This document shows positions 1 to 11,016 of a stretch of DNA of 64,000 nucleotides, piece after piece. The notes under the pieces were generated by a model. That model ran no database searches. It was given only the letters and a program-made list of their open reading frames with translations, and was not told where the DNA came from. The translations under genes were made by a program, and so were the position numbers. Source of the DNA: Shewanella sp. CG12_big_fil_rev_8_21_14_0_65_47_15 (GTDB lineage Bacteria; Pseudomonadota; Gammaproteobacteria; Enterobacterales; Shewanellaceae); NCBI RefSeq assembly GCF_002783505.1, contig NZ_PFGL01000062.1, positions 1 through 64,000 on the forward strand. Reading direction: 5' to 3'. The stretch's first letter is position 1, and each line of letters begins with the position of its first letter.

Positions 1-80
1 GAGATAGGGATATCGAGCTGGCTATTTAACATGGACGTTTTTGATAGGACGAGCAGTCCTCCTTGGTCGACTCTTGATTA

Positions 81-115
81 AAAATCAGGGGGTGAAGTCC
101 CACGACTTTGATTTT
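81..115. other. Nested hairpin in noncoding DNA
   Basis: AAAATCA at 81-87 pairs with TGATTTT at 109-115. Inside it, GGG at 90-92 can pair with CCC at 99-101 across a TGAAGT loop. The block is flanked by two copies of TTGATTAAA. It was read directly from the sequence; any role as RNA is inferred. Confidence 0.35.
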
Positions 116-209
116 GATTAAAGCATTCAAAATACGAAAAACACTTTGGGGCAATAGCTTTTTAGCTGAACGAGCCGCTAGAGGGGTAGTTAAGATTGGC
201 CTTGTTGCA

Positions 210-291
210 CCAGTGACCTTCTAAAACAGGGATGTTTTAGTCGAGCCCTCTGGGATACATCTTTTAAAAGAAATAGGCGGCGTGTCACTGG
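210..291. ncRNA. Candidate multibranched structured RNA
   Basis: An 8-bp closing helix, CCAGTGAC (210-217) with GTCACTGG (284-291), encloses three further elements: CTAAAAC/GTTTTAG (221-227/234-240), CCC/GGG (246-248/252-254) and the palindrome CTTTTAAAAG (261-270). The shape resembles a cloverleaf, but there is no T-loop GTTCGA motif and no CCA end, so it is not a tRNA. It is not assigned to any known RNA family. The orientation of transcription is unknown. Confidence 0.3.
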
Positions 292-632
292 GGAAACAAT
301 GACAATTAATGCTGCGCGTAGCTCAACTGTCTTGTTTTGGGTGCTTTGTATCAAAACTGACATGCCCATAATGAATGGACTTAAGGCGGTCTTTTGAATG
401 GCGCGAGGGAATGACCCCGTGAAATTATTCTTGCTAACTTGTAGTCTTATCGCAAATCAGCATAATGCTTTGAGCCGTTAAGCTTAACACTATTTTTTAT
501 GGCTGCGGTTTGCTGCACTGACCAGTGCTTGTGCTAAAAAGTATCACTACGCACTCTCTCAGTCGCCGCGTGGCAGCTTATAATGGCCTTACAACCTTGT
601 GTTATAACGCTCCTTAACACCTTGATAAAGGA

Positions 633-2654
633 TTGATTCTCCCTTTGACTCGCTCCCGTCAACCGACATCAAAGCACGGTTTATCTAAAGAAACAGTGGC
701 TAAGCCAACAGCCTCAAAAGGCGCTGCAGCGGTGAGCCGGCTCGCGGCCGAAGTGCAACGCGCTTTTTTGCCCGATGGAGTATTGTCTAAGCATATTCAA
801 GGGTTTAGTGCGCGAACAAGCCAGATGCAGATGGCGCAGCAGGTGAGTGAGGCGATCGCGTCTAAGGGTAATGTGGTGATTGAGGCGGGCACTGGGGTAG
901 GTAAAACCTTTGCGTATTTGATCCCTGCGATATTAAGCGGTAAGCAAGTTATCGTCAGTACGGGCAGTAAAAATCTGCAAGAGCAGTTGTTTTTTAAAGA
1001 CTTACCCGCGCTGGTCGCCATGTTGGGAATTGAGCCCAAACTGGCGCTGCTAAAGGGGCGCAATAATTATCTGTGCCAGTGGCGACTCGATAAGCAAATG
1101 AGTGAGGCCACACATATCGATGCGCGTTTGTTGGATGATTTGTTGAAAATCAATCAGTGGGCGGGGATCAGTAAAGATGGCGATATTGGCGGCTTGACCT
1201 CAGTGCCTGAGAATTCTTCGGCGCTGCCGCTCGTGGTCAGTACTAAGGAAAGCTGTATTGGTAAGCGCTGCGACTTTTACGATGCCTGCTTTACCCGCAA
1301 GGCGCGCAGCCGTGCCATGGATGCCAAAATCATCGTGGTGAACCACCATCTGTTTTTCGCCGATAGTGTGCTTAAGGACACTGGCTTTGCCGAGTTATTA
1401 CCCGATCCCGATGTGGTAATTTTCGATGAAGCGCATTTATTACCCGATATTTGCGTTAATTATTTTGGCCAGCAATGTTCGAGTCGCACTATCGACGATT
1501 TTATTCAAAAGTTGCTGGTTATTTATCAAACAGAACTCAGCGACACTGGGCAAATTGCCCAATTTTGCCAGCGTTGTCTCGCTAAATTAAGTGATTGGCA
1601 TAATCAGTTATATTCCTGCGGCGAATCAGACTGGCGACGGGTGTTGGGAAATAAAACCATAGTGCTGGCATCTTGGGATTTATTGACCGAATTAACCGCG
1701 CTGCAAAATTTATTACTGGCCCATATTGGCCGCAGTGAATTATTGGATGATATTGCCATTAAGCTTACCGAACTCAATAGTAAACTGAGCGTGTTTTTTA
1801 GCTGTGATAATCATCAAGCGGCCTACAGTATCGAATTTGGCAGTCGTTTTGTGGTGCTGCGAATTTCACCAATCAATATTGCCCGTGAGTGCCAGCAGTT
1901 ATTTGTGCCGGAAACCAGCTGGATATTTACCTCGGCAACTTTGCAGGTTAACCGCAGTCTTGCCCATTTCGCCCGAGAAATGGGGATTGTCGATGCGCAG
2001 CAAAGCATTCTCGACAGCCCCTTCGATTATCCGCGCCAAGCGGTATTTTGTGTGCCAAGACAACTGGGCAGCGTGACCAATCAACAGCAAGCGTTAAAAC
2101 AGCTGGTGGATGTGTGCGTGCAGGCGATAGATGCGGCCCAGGGACGCACCTTTATTTTATTCACTAGCCACCATATGCTCGAACAAACGGCGTTGGCGCT
2201 GCGAACCCGCACTCAATATCCGCTACTGGTGCAAGGGCAAGCGGGTAAACAGAGTCTGCTGACTAAGTTTCGCCAACTCGGCAATGCGGTGTTGCTCGGC
2301 ACTAGCAGTTTTTGGGAAGGGGTGGATGTGCGCGGTAAATTGTTAAGCTGTGTGATTATCGACAAATTACCCTTCGTATCGCCCGATGAGCCACTGTATC
2401 GTGCCCGCGCCGACAATGTGAGTCGCCAGGGGCTCGATCCCTTTACTGAAGTGTCGTTACCTCAGGCCATTATTGCGCTGAAACAAGGGGTTGGCCGGCT
2501 TATTCGCGATGAAAAAGACCGCGGTGTGCTGATCCTTTGCGATAATCGCATCGTGAATCGCTACTACGGCCAAGCCTTTTTAAACTCTCTGCCGCCGATG
2601 GCACGCACCCGCGATTTAGATAAAGCGTTGGCTTTTTTAAGCAAGATCCCTTAA
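633..2654 (+). CDS. yoaA: YoaA-like ATP-dependent Fe-S DNA helicase (DinG/XPD family)
   Basis: Superfamily 2 helicase of the DinG/YoaA branch, acting on DNA during replication and repair. Walker A EAGTGVGKT is at residues 84-92 and the DEAH box at 265-268. Four cysteines in the XPD-type arrangement (C148 in NYLC, C208, C213, C219) should bind a [4Fe-4S] cluster. The C-terminal GVGRLIRD helicase motif is present. Nearly every block aligns with E. coli YoaA (636 residues from memory). The listed frame begins with TTG at 633; a GTG at 732 would remove 33 residues that have no counterpart in E. coli and is a reasonable alternative start. The gene stands alone and ends at a bidirectional terminator shared with the convergent chemoreceptor gene. 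Confidence 0.9.
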   Translation: MILPLTRSRQPTSKHGLSKETVAKPTASKGAAAVSRLAAEVQRAFLPDGVLSKHIQGFSARTSQMQMAQQVSEAIASKGNVVIEAGTGVGKTFAYLIPAILSGKQVIVSTGSKNLQEQLFFKDLPALVAMLGIEPKLALLKGRNNYLCQWRLDKQMSEATHIDARLLDDLLKINQWAGISKDGDIGGLTSVPENSSALPLVVSTKESCIGKRCDFYDACFTRKARSRAMDAKIIVVNHHLFFADSVLKDTGFAELLPDPDVVIFDEAHLLPDICVNYFGQQCSSRTIDDFIQKLLVIYQTELSDTGQIAQFCQRCLAKLSDWHNQLYSCGESDWRRVLGNKTIVLASWDLLTELTALQNLLLAHIGRSELLDDIAIKLTELNSKLSVFFSCDNHQAAYSIEFGSRFVVLRISPINIARECQQLFVPETSWIFTSATLQVNRSLAHFAREMGIVDAQQSILDSPFDYPRQAVFCVPRQLGSVTNQQQALKQLVDVCVQAIDAAQGRTFILFTSHHMLEQTALALRTRTQYPLLVQGQAGKQSLLTKFRQLGNAVLLGTSSFWEGVDVRGKLLSCVIIDKLPFVSPDEPLYRARADNVSRQGLDPFTEVSLPQAIIALKQGVGRLIRDEKDRGVLILCDNRIVNRYYGQAFLNSLPPMARTRDLDKALAFLSKIP

Positions 2655-2682
2655 GGACCAGTTGATAAACAAACTGTTAACT

Positions 2683-2717
2683 AAAAGTAAGGGAGCGATA
2701 ATCGCTCCCTTACTTTT
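2683..2717. terminator. Bidirectional rho-independent terminator
   Basis: A perfect 17-bp inverted repeat (2683-2699 with 2701-2717) around a single-base loop, with A4 on one side and T4 on the other. It lies between the convergent yoaA and chemoreceptor genes and can serve both. Confidence 0.9.
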
Positions 2718-2754
2718 GTATTGAGTGCATAGTGACGGTTAGCCAAACTCGCGG

Positions 2755-4275
2755 CTAGATTTTTAATCCCACCATCAGTTGGTCCAATTGCCCCGCGGTG
2801 GCTTGCAACTCATCACAGCCTGAAACCGATTGATTTGCCGATTGCTCCACATCATGGGATTGGTTCCGAATTTCCATCAAATTAGTGGCAATTTCGTTGG
2901 CAACCGCCGATTGTTCTTCCGCCGAGGTGGCAATTAATACGCTCATTTCGAAGACTTTATGACTATGGTGGGCAATATGTTCGAGATCTGTGCCCGTTTG
3001 CAGCACATGCTGCTTGCCTTCGCTTGCCTGGCTCACGGTACGAGACATCACCTGCGTCAAGTTACGGGCGCCCAATTGCAGGGCCTCGATCATGGTTTTT
3101 ATCTCAACCGTTGCGGCTTGCGTGCGACCCGCAAGTGTACGTACTTCATCGGCAACTACCGCAAAGCCTCGACCTTGCTCACCGGCGCGCGCCGCTTCAA
3201 TGGCGGCGTTGAGGGCGAGTAGGTTGGTTTGCTGTGAAATCGCATTAATGGTGGAGACCACTTCATCGATTTTACTGGCGTTTTCGTTAAGCACTGCGAC
3301 CGCATCGGAGGCGTTGGAAATGTCATCCGATAACAGATCTATCGCCTTAACTGTGGTGTCTATGTCCTTAGACCCCGCGCTCACCTGTTGATTGGCCTCT
3401 TGGGTTTCGGCGGAGGATTGCTCGGCATTGCGCGCCACTTCTTTTACCGCCGCGGTCATTTCCTCCATGGCCGTCGCTAAGGAATCGAGGTGCTGGCGTT
3501 GGTTTACCGCAAGGGATTGTCCTTGCTGCGCCGTGCTTCTAAAGGAGGAAACGACTTCCCTAATCTTGCTGGTGGACTCGGCTATCTGCTTCACTAAGGT
3601 ATGTTGACGTTCGACTAAGGTATCTATGCTGATGGCTAAGATACTGAACTCATCCTTCACCTCGAAGAAGTTTAAACGGCCGGTTAAATCACCGGATGCG
3701 GCCCGTTTTAATGCCATGACAGTGGTGTAGAGTGCACCGCCAACAAAGGTGGAAATGTAATAGCTGAATAAAAACAACACGAACAGGAGTGCCGCCATCA
3801 GGCCGTAAACCAGCCAATTATCCTTGGCGAGTTGGGCATCAAGCTCCCGCTCATCTATCGGGATGATAGTGATAAGCTCTTGATCATTCACGCTGCTAAT
3901 GGCCCTTAACGCCTTACCACTAGTCTCTATGCCACCGCCACTGCGGGCAATGGACTGAGCCTTAGCGTCGGCGGTGGTGATCGAAACAATACTGACATTG
4001 CCTTGTAGATCACGTCTTAGCTGGCCTTCGAGTGCCTGACGTTCCTGTTCGGCGGATTTTCCGTAAAGCAGACCCGCCACTTGGTTTATTTTTTGTGACG
4101 AGGTTTGTAGTGTGGCTAGATGATTGTCGAGCAGTGTTTGTTGAAACTGGTTATTAAGGAAAACTGAGAATCCCACAATCATTAACATGGGAACTAGGGC
4201 TAGAATAGCGAATTTGGTTTTTAAGGTCATGTGGATAAGATATTGATCTATCCAGCGAAATTTAACTTCTTTCAT
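2755..4275 (-). CDS. Methyl-accepting chemotaxis protein
   Basis: Inner-membrane chemoreceptor that signals through CheW/CheA. The start at 4275 (506 residues) is preceded by GAGG six bases upstream; the longer open frame to 4419 has an N-terminal extension with no clear ribosome site. Order: a first membrane segment around residues 18-38, a periplasmic sensor of about 120 residues, a second membrane segment ([17 protein letters not shown]), a HAMP linker (GDLTGRL), and the long coiled-coil signalling domain with the conserved hairpin tip [20 protein letters not shown]. There is no CheB/CheR-binding pentapeptide at the C terminus. The ligand cannot be predicted. The periplasmic part is short and looks like a single sensor domain. 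Confidence 0.9.
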   Translation of the reverse strand: MKEVKFRWIDQYLIHMTLKTKFAILALVPMLMIVGFSVFLNNQFQQTLLDNHLATLQTSSQKINQVAGLLYGKSAEQERQALEGQLRRDLQGNVSIVSITTADAKAQSIARSGGGIETSGKALRAISSVNDQELITIIPIDERELDAQLAKDNWLVYGLMAALLFVLFLFSYYISTFVGGALYTTVMALKRAASGDLTGRLNFFEVKDEFSILAISIDTLVERQHTLVKQIAESTSKIREVVSSFRSTAQQGQSLAVNQRQHLDSLATAMEEMTAAVKEVARNAEQSSAETQEANQQVSAGSKDIDTTVKAIDLLSDDISNASDAVAVLNENASKIDEVVSTINAISQQTNLLALNAAIEAARAGEQGRGFAVVADEVRTLAGRTQAATVEIKTMIEALQLGARNLTQVMSRTVSQASEGKQHVLQTGTDLEHIAHHSHKVFEMSVLIATSAEEQSAVANEIATNLMEIRNQSHDVEQSANQSVSGCDELQATAGQLDQLMVGLKI

Positions 4276-5728
<1,453 letters not shown>

Positions 5729-5742
5729 CGGAGCTGTATAGC

Positions 5743-8130
5743 ATGAAATTTAGCGAATCTTGGCTTCGTGAATGGGTAAATCCTTCCATCAGCCGTGAAG
5801 CATTATCCCACCAGATCACTATGGCTGGCCTTGAAGTCGATGGCGTTGAAGCCGTGGCTGCCGATTTTAGCGGTGTAGTGGTTGGTGAAGTGGTCGAATG
5901 TGGTCAGCATCCAGATGCAGACAAACTGCGCGTGACCAAAGTCAGTGTCGGCAGTGGTGAGCTTATCGATATCGTCTGCGGCGCACCAAACTGTCGTCAG
6001 GGTCTTAGAGTGGCCGTGGCTATGGTTGGCGCCGTATTACCAGGCGATTTCAAAATCAAGAAAGCCAAGCTGCGTGGCATGCCATCAGAAGGCATGTTGT
6101 GCTCCTACAGCGAGCTTGGCATTAACGTCGAAAGCGATGGCATTATCGAATTGCCATTGGACGCGCCACTAGGCACAGATCTGCGTGAGTATCTCAAGCT
6201 TAATGATGCCGTGATTGAAGTCGATTTAACCGCTAACCGTGCCGATTGCTTAGGCATGGCAGGCCTTGCCCGTGAAGTGGGCGTGTTAAACCGCCAAGCC
6301 GTGGTTGAGCCACAGTGGCAAGTTGTCACACCAACAACGGATGCACAGGTGACGATTAACGTTAAGGCGCCAGCCGCTTGTCCACGTTACTTAGGCCGTG
6401 TGGTGAAAAACGTCAACGTGAAAGCACCAACACCCTTATGGATGCAGGAAAAACTGCGCCGTAGCGGCATTCGCTCTATCGATCCTATCGTAGATATCAC
6501 TAACTTTGTGTTGATTGAATTCGGTCAACCTATGCACGCCTTCGATTTGGCCAAGTTAACCGGCGATATCCAAGTGCGTTTAGGTACTGGCGAAGAGAAA
6601 ATCACCCTGCTCGATGGCAGCGAAGTCACGATTCCAAGTGATACACTGGTGATTGCAGATGACGCGCGTCCATTAGCCCTTGCTGGCGTGTTTGGCGGTG
6701 AATACTCAGGTGTGAGCGACACTACCCAAGACATATTACTTGAATGTGCCTTCTTCGCGCCGCTTGCCATTATGGGTAAGTCACGTCGTTTGGGCCTGCA
6801 CACGGATTCATCACACCGTTTCGAACGTGGTGTTGACCCTGAGATGCAACATAAAGTTATCGACCGTGCGACCCGTTTAGTGCTGGATATCTGTGGCGGT
6901 GAAGCGGGCCCAGTGGTGGAAGCTAAATCTGACGCTGACTTACCCAAACCTGCGCAAATTTTATTACGTCGCAGCAAGTTAGATAGAATCCTCGGTCACC
7001 ATGTACCCAACAGAGATGTGGCTGAAATTCTCGAGCGTTTAGGTTTTAGCGTAGTTGCAGGTGAGGGGAGCTGGCAGGTCACTACTGCGACCTATCGCTT
7101 CGATATGGCGATTGAAGAAGACTTAATCGAAGAAGTGGCGCGTATTTACGGTTATAACAATATTCCGAATACGGCACCGGTTGCTGCGTTGCGTATGTCA
7201 GATCATAAAGAATCTGACTTAAGCCTAAAACGCGTGCGTGCCCTATTGGTCGCCCGCGGCTTCCAAGAAGCGGTCACCTACAGCTTTGTCGATCCCAAAC
7301 TGCAAAATCTGGTTCACCCTGGTTTAGACGCTATGGTGTTACCAAACCCAATTTCCAGTGAAATGTCGGCCATGCGTTTGTCGATGTTTACAGGATTATT
7401 GACTGCCGTTGGTTACAACCAAAGTCGTCAACAGAGCCGAGTGAGACTTTTTGAAACTGGCCTGCGCTTTGTTCCTGATATCAATGCAGAATCCGGTGTA
7501 AGACAGCAAGCTATGCTCGCTTGCGTCATTACTGGGCTCCAAAATGACGAACATTGGGCTATGGAATCGAAAACCGTTGATTTTTTCGACCTTAAAGGTG
7601 ATTTAGAAGCAATTATCGGCTTGACAGTTTCCGCATCAGAATTTAGCTTTAGAGTAGCGACACATTCTGCTCTCCATCCGGGGCAATGTGCTGAAATATT
7701 GAGAAATGATCGAGTGATCGGTCATATAGGTGCAATCCATCCTAGTTTGGAGAAGCCTTTTGGACTCAATGGTAAAACCATCGTTTTTGAGTTGGAATTG
7801 GATGCTTTATTGCATACCAGTTTACCGCTAGCCCAAGCTGTATCTAAGTTTCCAGCTAATCGTCGTGACATCGCTGTGGTAGTGGATGAGAGTGTATCTG
7901 CAGGCGATGTGATGAAAGTGATAAGAAAAGTTGGCGAAAATCAGTTGGTTGGCATAAACTTGTTCGATGTATACTTAGGTAAAGGTGTTGAGCCTGGCAA
8001 AAAGAGCCTAGCGATAGCACTTACATTACAAGACACTACTCGTACACTTGAGGAAAAAGAGATTGCTGAGACCGTTGGATCAGTTGTTTCCGCCCTTAAG
8101 GCCGAGTTCAACGCATCGTTGAGGGATTAA
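5743..8130 (+). CDS. pheT: Phenylalanyl-tRNA synthetase beta subunit
   Basis: The 795-residue beta subunit of PheRS, of normal bacterial length. Order: an N-terminal region with an EMAP-like tRNA-binding fold (about 40-150, with the CGAPN segment), the B3/B4 editing domain that hydrolyses mischarged Tyr-tRNA-Phe, the B5 domain, the catalytic-like core ([17 protein letters not shown] onward), and the C-terminal ferredoxin-fold anticodon-binding domain ([13 protein letters not shown] onward). The ATG at 5743 has GGAG nine bases upstream. ihfA follows after three bases, so the three genes are co-transcribed. Confidence 0.98.
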   Translation: MKFSESWLREWVNPSISREALSHQITMAGLEVDGVEAVAADFSGVVVGEVVECGQHPDADKLRVTKVSVGSGELIDIVCGAPNCRQGLRVAVAMVGAVLPGDFKIKKAKLRGMPSEGMLCSYSELGINVESDGIIELPLDAPLGTDLREYLKLNDAVIEVDLTANRADCLGMAGLAREVGVLNRQAVVEPQWQVVTPTTDAQVTINVKAPAACPRYLGRVVKNVNVKAPTPLWMQEKLRRSGIRSIDPIVDITNFVLIEFGQPMHAFDLAKLTGDIQVRLGTGEEKITLLDGSEVTIPSDTLVIADDARPLALAGVFGGEYSGVSDTTQDILLECAFFAPLAIMGKSRRLGLHTDSSHRFERGVDPEMQHKVIDRATRLVLDICGGEAGPVVEAKSDADLPKPAQILLRRSKLDRILGHHVPNRDVAEILERLGFSVVAGEGSWQVTTATYRFDMAIEEDLIEEVARIYGYNNIPNTAPVAALRMSDHKESDLSLKRVRALLVARGFQEAVTYSFVDPKLQNLVHPGLDAMVLPNPISSEMSAMRLSMFTGLLTAVGYNQSRQQSRVRLFETGLRFVPDINAESGVRQQAMLACVITGLQNDEHWAMESKTVDFFDLKGDLEAIIGLTVSASEFSFRVATHSALHPGQCAEILRNDRVIGHIGAIHPSLEKPFGLNGKTIVFELELDALLHTSLPLAQAVSKFPANRRDIAVVVDESVSAGDVMKVIRKVGENQLVGINLFDVYLGKGVEPGKKSLAIALTLQDTTRTLEEKEIAETVGSVVSALKAEFNASLRD

Positions 8131-8133
8131 AGT

Positions 8134-8430
8134 ATGGCACTTACCAAAGCCGAAATGGCAGAACATCTTTTTGAAACACTGGGAATGAACAAGCGTGTCG
8201 CCAAAGAGATGGTTGAGTCGTTCTTTGAAGAGATTCGAGGCGCACTTGAAAGTGGTGAGCAGGTCAAGTTATCTGGCTTTGGCAACTTTGACCTTAGGGA
8301 CAAGAATCAAAGACCGGGAAGGAACCCAAAAACAGGCGAAGATATCCCTATTTCTGCTCGCCGTGTCGTGACATTCCGTCCCGGCCAGAAGCTGAAAACC
8401 CGCGTAGAAGCTTCAAACACGGGTAAGTAA
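8134..8430 (+). CDS. ihfA: Integration host factor alpha subunit
   Basis: DNA-bending nucleoid protein of the HU/IHF family, 98 residues, active as a heterodimer with IHF-beta. The sequence starts [17 protein letters not shown] and contains the beta-arm segment [20 protein letters not shown], whose proline intercalates into the minor groove. It begins three bases after the pheT stop codon and ends at a strong terminator, the same pheST-ihfA order as in E. coli. Confidence 0.98.
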   Translation: MALTKAEMAEHLFETLGMNKRVAKEMVESFFEEIRGALESGEQVKLSGFGNFDLRDKNQRPGRNPKTGEDIPISARRVVTFRPGQKLKTRVEASNTGK

Positions 8431-8446
8431 TTTCGTTTGTTTGATG

Positions 8447-8476
8447 GGAAAGCCACTCCTTTGGGAGTGGCTTTCC
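8447..8476 (+). terminator. Terminator of the pheST-ihfA operon
   Basis: A perfect 13-bp stem (8447-8459 with 8464-8476) and a four-base loop, followed by a T-rich run. It lies 16 bases after the ihfA stop codon. Confidence 0.9.
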
Positions 8477-8534
8477 TGTTTATTTTTTCGTGCAATATCT
8501 TCATTATCTTTATCCACTGTCTGAGGTGAATTCT

Positions 8535-9473
8535 TTGTCAAGACAGCCCAAACATTTCGACCGTCGTTTTAAACTCGCCCTATTACACCCTCAATACTGG
8601 GCCACTTGGTTGGCGATTGGTCTATTAGTGATTTTCGGACTCATGCCCGCATGGCTGCGTGATCCCATTGCCAGATTATTGGCAAGATTAGTGCTCCCGA
8701 TTGCGAAAAAGCCGATAGGGATTGCGAGAGCAAATTTGAAAGCCTGTTTCCCTGAAAAATCCACCGCCGAGATCGAAGCGTTAATCCGCGAGAACGTACA
8801 AAACTTTGTCCTAGTGCTGTTGGCCCAAGGTGAATTATTAGTGCGCTCGAAAGCGCATTTGCGCCGCCGGGTGAATCTTATTGGTTTTGAACATGTGAAA
8901 GCGGCTCAAGCGGCGGGCCAACCGGTGATTTTTATTATGCCCCATGTCTGGCCCATCGATTATGCAGGCTTACGCCTTAACCTCGAGTTACCTATGGTGA
9001 CTATGGCTAAGGCCCATAAAAATGGATTATTCAATTGGTTTAGCAATCGAGTGCGCAGTAGCTGCGGTGGCTATGTGTATATGCGCGAGGCGGGTATTCG
9101 AGCGTTATTGGCCGAGCTTAAGCGTAATAACAGCTTCTTTTATCTGCCCGATGAGGACTTAGGCCCAGAGCAAAGCGTATTTGCGCCATTTTTAGGCACA
9201 GTGAAGGCGACGCTCCCGGTCGTTGGACGTTTAGCCCAGGCGGGTAATGCCCAAGTGCTGCCGGTGAAGATTGGCTACAACCAAGCGACACGGCAATTTG
9301 ATCTCACCGTGATGGCGGCGGTTGCGCCTGAAGATATGGTGGGTAAAGAAAACGAGGCGTTAGCGCTGAACAAAGTGGTCGAGCAAGTGATCTTAGCTTA
9401 CCCTGAGCAGTATATGTGGTTTCTAAGGGTCCTTAAGACGCGCCCAGAGGGTGAAGCCTCAATCTACCGTTAG
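8535..9473 (+). CDS. lpxM: Lipid A biosynthesis acyltransferase, LpxM-like
   Basis: Inner-membrane acyltransferase that adds a secondary acyl chain to Kdo2-lipid A. The TTG start at 8535 (312 residues) has GAGGTG seven bases upstream and gives the usual N terminus; the frame extends upstream to 8490 without support. A hydrophobic segment (WATWLAIGLLVIFGLMPAW) is followed by the catalytic HX4D motif at H137/D142 (PHVWPID) and the YLPDEDLGPEQSVF block that parallels YLPDQDHGPEHSEF of E. coli LpxM. The C terminus (LRVLKTRPEGE) also matches LpxM better than LpxL. It is separated from ihfA by a terminator, so it is probably a single transcription unit. Confidence 0.9.
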   Translation: MSRQPKHFDRRFKLALLHPQYWATWLAIGLLVIFGLMPAWLRDPIARLLARLVLPIAKKPIGIARANLKACFPEKSTAEIEALIRENVQNFVLVLLAQGELLVRSKAHLRRRVNLIGFEHVKAAQAAGQPVIFIMPHVWPIDYAGLRLNLELPMVTMAKAHKNGLFNWFSNRVRSSCGGYVYMREAGIRALLAELKRNNSFFYLPDEDLGPEQSVFAPFLGTVKATLPVVGRLAQAGNAQVLPVKIGYNQATRQFDLTVMAAVAPEDMVGKENEALALNKVVEQVILAYPEQYMWFLRVLKTRPEGEASIYR

Positions 9474-9489
9474 ATGCTGATTGTGGCTC

Positions 9490-9572
9490 AAAATGGCTTT
9501 GAGTGCTAATGGCTTTGAACGTGAATGGCATTGAATACTATGGCTTGAACACTGAGTGCTCAAAGCCATTTT
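9490..9572. repeat. Four degenerate tandem copies of a 16-18 bp unit forming a long hairpin
   Basis: Units resembling AATGGCTTTGAA begin near 9490, 9508, 9524 and 9540. The outermost pieces are exact inverted copies: AAAATGGCTTTGAG at 9490-9503 pairs with CTCAAAGCCATTTT at 9559-9572. The long stem sits between the convergent lpxM and hypA genes and ends in a T run, so it probably terminates lpxM and possibly the hydrogenase operon. Confidence 0.65.
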
Positions 9573-9646
9573 TGTTTCGAGGGGACTTGTTATCGACAGC
9601 ACTCTTTAGTAAAAGCGCTGCTATTAGCAATCTGGGTAGCGAATGA

Positions 9647-10000
9647 TTAATCCTCTTCTTGCTCCATTTCAAGTTGCATCAGTAGCATATCTTCGCCATC
9701 GAGTACCCGAGTGCGATAGCTTTGACACGCAGGGCAAACGACGGTGCGTTCGCTCAGCACGGACTCGCTCTGGCAGTCTTGGCAAAGTATCACTAAGGGC
9801 TTAATTTGCATATTGAGTACAGCGTCCCTGCATATGCCATCGAGTTTAAAGGTATCGAAGGCGGTTTGTAACAGTGAGGGCTCAACCCCGCTCATGACCC
9901 CAAGTTTAATCTCTACGCGGGTGATTTTGTTGGCTCGATTAGCCCTTGCATGCTGCTCGCATTGTTCAATCAAGGCACTGACAATAGAATATTCGTGCAT
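9647..10000 (-). CDS. hypA: Hydrogenase nickel-insertion protein HypA
   Basis: Nickel metallochaperone that works with HypB to deliver Ni to the large hydrogenase subunit. The start at 10000 (117 residues) gives the invariant MHE N terminus, whose His and Glu help bind nickel; two codons upstream in the open frame are discarded. The zinc site is formed by CQDC and CPAC near residues 72-92. An acidic tail (EMEQEED) closes the protein. Its ATG overlaps the TAA of hypE (TAATG), so translation is coupled. It is the last gene of the hydrogenase operon. Confidence 0.95.
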   Translation of the reverse strand: MHEYSIVSALIEQCEQHARANRANKITRVEIKLGVMSGVEPSLLQTAFDTFKLDGICRDAVLNMQIKPLVILCQDCQSESVLSERTVVCPACQSYRTRVLDGEDMLLMQLEMEQEED

Positions 10001-11016
10001 TAACAAATCCTTGGTAGTAATTCACCCTGGGGCAGATCGAGGTAGCGAGTGGTATTCCAAGGGGTTTTTAACACCACTTTCCCCGCTAATTTATCCTCCA
10101 CAGTGCCGATAATGGCTGCATTCTCACAGCGGCCAAAGCGTTGCATGATTTCTAAGGCACCTAAGGCAATGTCACTTGGAACGGCTAAGATAAAGGTGCC
10201 TTCGTTGGCAAGATCCATGGCTTCGAATCCATAGAGTTCGCACAGGCCTTTGACTTCATCGCTGACGGGAATACTGGCTTCATTCACTGTGATGCTCACA
10301 TTAGATGCAACTGCCCATTCGTTAAGCACCGCCGATAAGCCACCGCGGGTGGCATCACGCATCGCATGGATGGGAATATTGGCGGCGATCAATTGCTCGA
10401 CCACGGGCCAGAGCGTCGCGCAATCACTTTGAAGGCTTGATTCTAAGGTTAATCCTTCACGGGCCATTAGAATGGCCGCGCCGTGGCAACCAATATCGCG
10501 GGAAACAATAATGGCATCCCCCGGAGCGACATTCGCCGCCGAAATATTGGGGCGCAGGATACGACCAATGCCTGAGGTATTGATAAATAAGCCATCGGCA
10601 CAACCCTTAGGGACGACTTTGGTGTCACCGCAGACAATCCGCGCACCACAGTGTGCTAACTCTTTGGCCATGCTGCGAACGATTGCCGTTAAGTCATTGA
10701 TAGAAAAACCTTCTTCTATGATCACGCTGCAACTTAAATACTGAGGCTCAGCCCCCATCATGGCGAGATCGTTGACAGTGCCTGCAATCGCTAACTTGCC
10801 AATATCGCCGCCGGCAAAAAACAGCGGTGAGACAGTAAAGGAATCCGTGGTAAAAGCGGTTGACCCGTGCAGATCCAACTTAGCTGCATCTTCTTCACTG
10901 CGCAGAATCGGGTTATCAAATTCGGTAAAAAACAGCTCACGGATCAGTTTATTCATCTCTTTACCGCCACCGCCGTGGCTGAGTTGGATGGATTTATCTT
11001 TTGGGGAATCAGCCAT
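10000..11016 (-). CDS. hypE: Hydrogenase maturation protein HypE (carbamoyl dehydratase)
   Basis: HypE accepts a carbamoyl group from HypF on its C-terminal cysteine and dehydrates it to the thiocyanate used to make the CN ligands of the Fe centre. The PurM-like ATP-binding fold shows SHGGGGKEM near the start, [21 protein letters not shown] in the middle, and the C-terminal PRIC ending with the acceptor cysteine. The start at 11016 (338 residues, AAGGAG upstream) is preferred over the longer frame to 11061. Its first eight bases overlap the end of hypD. Confidence 0.96.
   Translation of the reverse strand: MADSPKDKSIQLSHGGGGKEMNKLIRELFFTEFDNPILRSEEDAAKLDLHGSTAFTTDSFTVSPLFFAGGDIGKLAIAGTVNDLAMMGAEPQYLSCSVIIEEGFSINDLTAIVRSMAKELAHCGARIVCGDTKVVPKGCADGLFINTSGIGRILRPNISAANVAPGDAIIVSRDIGCHGAAILMAREGLTLESSLQSDCATLWPVVEQLIAANIPIHAMRDATRGGLSAVLNEWAVASNVSITVNEASIPVSDEVKGLCELYGFEAMDLANEGTFILAVPSDIALGALEIMQRFGRCENAAIIGTVEDKLAGKVVLKTPWNTTRYLDLPQGELLPRIC

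Larger units (their letters stand above)
1..632. other. Noncoding region upstream of yoaA with several hairpins
   Basis: No open frame of useful length is present on either strand. The first 300 bases contain two nested secondary-structure elements (listed separately). The last 60 bases hold a TATAAT hexamer at 579-584, a possible -10 element for yoaA, but no convincing -35 lies 17 bases upstream. Nothing recognisable as tRNA, rRNA or a transposon end was seen. The left part could be the 3' untranslated region or remnant of a gene outside the window. Confidence 0.5.

Noticed and set aside
91..106. GGTGAAGTCCCACGAC resembling part of a cobalamin riboswitch
   Set aside because: The other conserved boxes and the expected downstream transport or synthesis gene are missing.
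3024..3607. Plus-strand open frames across the chemoreceptor gene
   Set aside because: They are shadows of the strongly biased coding strand of a clear MCP signalling domain.
10219..10233. TTCGAATCC resembling a tRNA T-loop
   Set aside because: It lies inside hypE coding sequence and no tRNA arms can be drawn around it.
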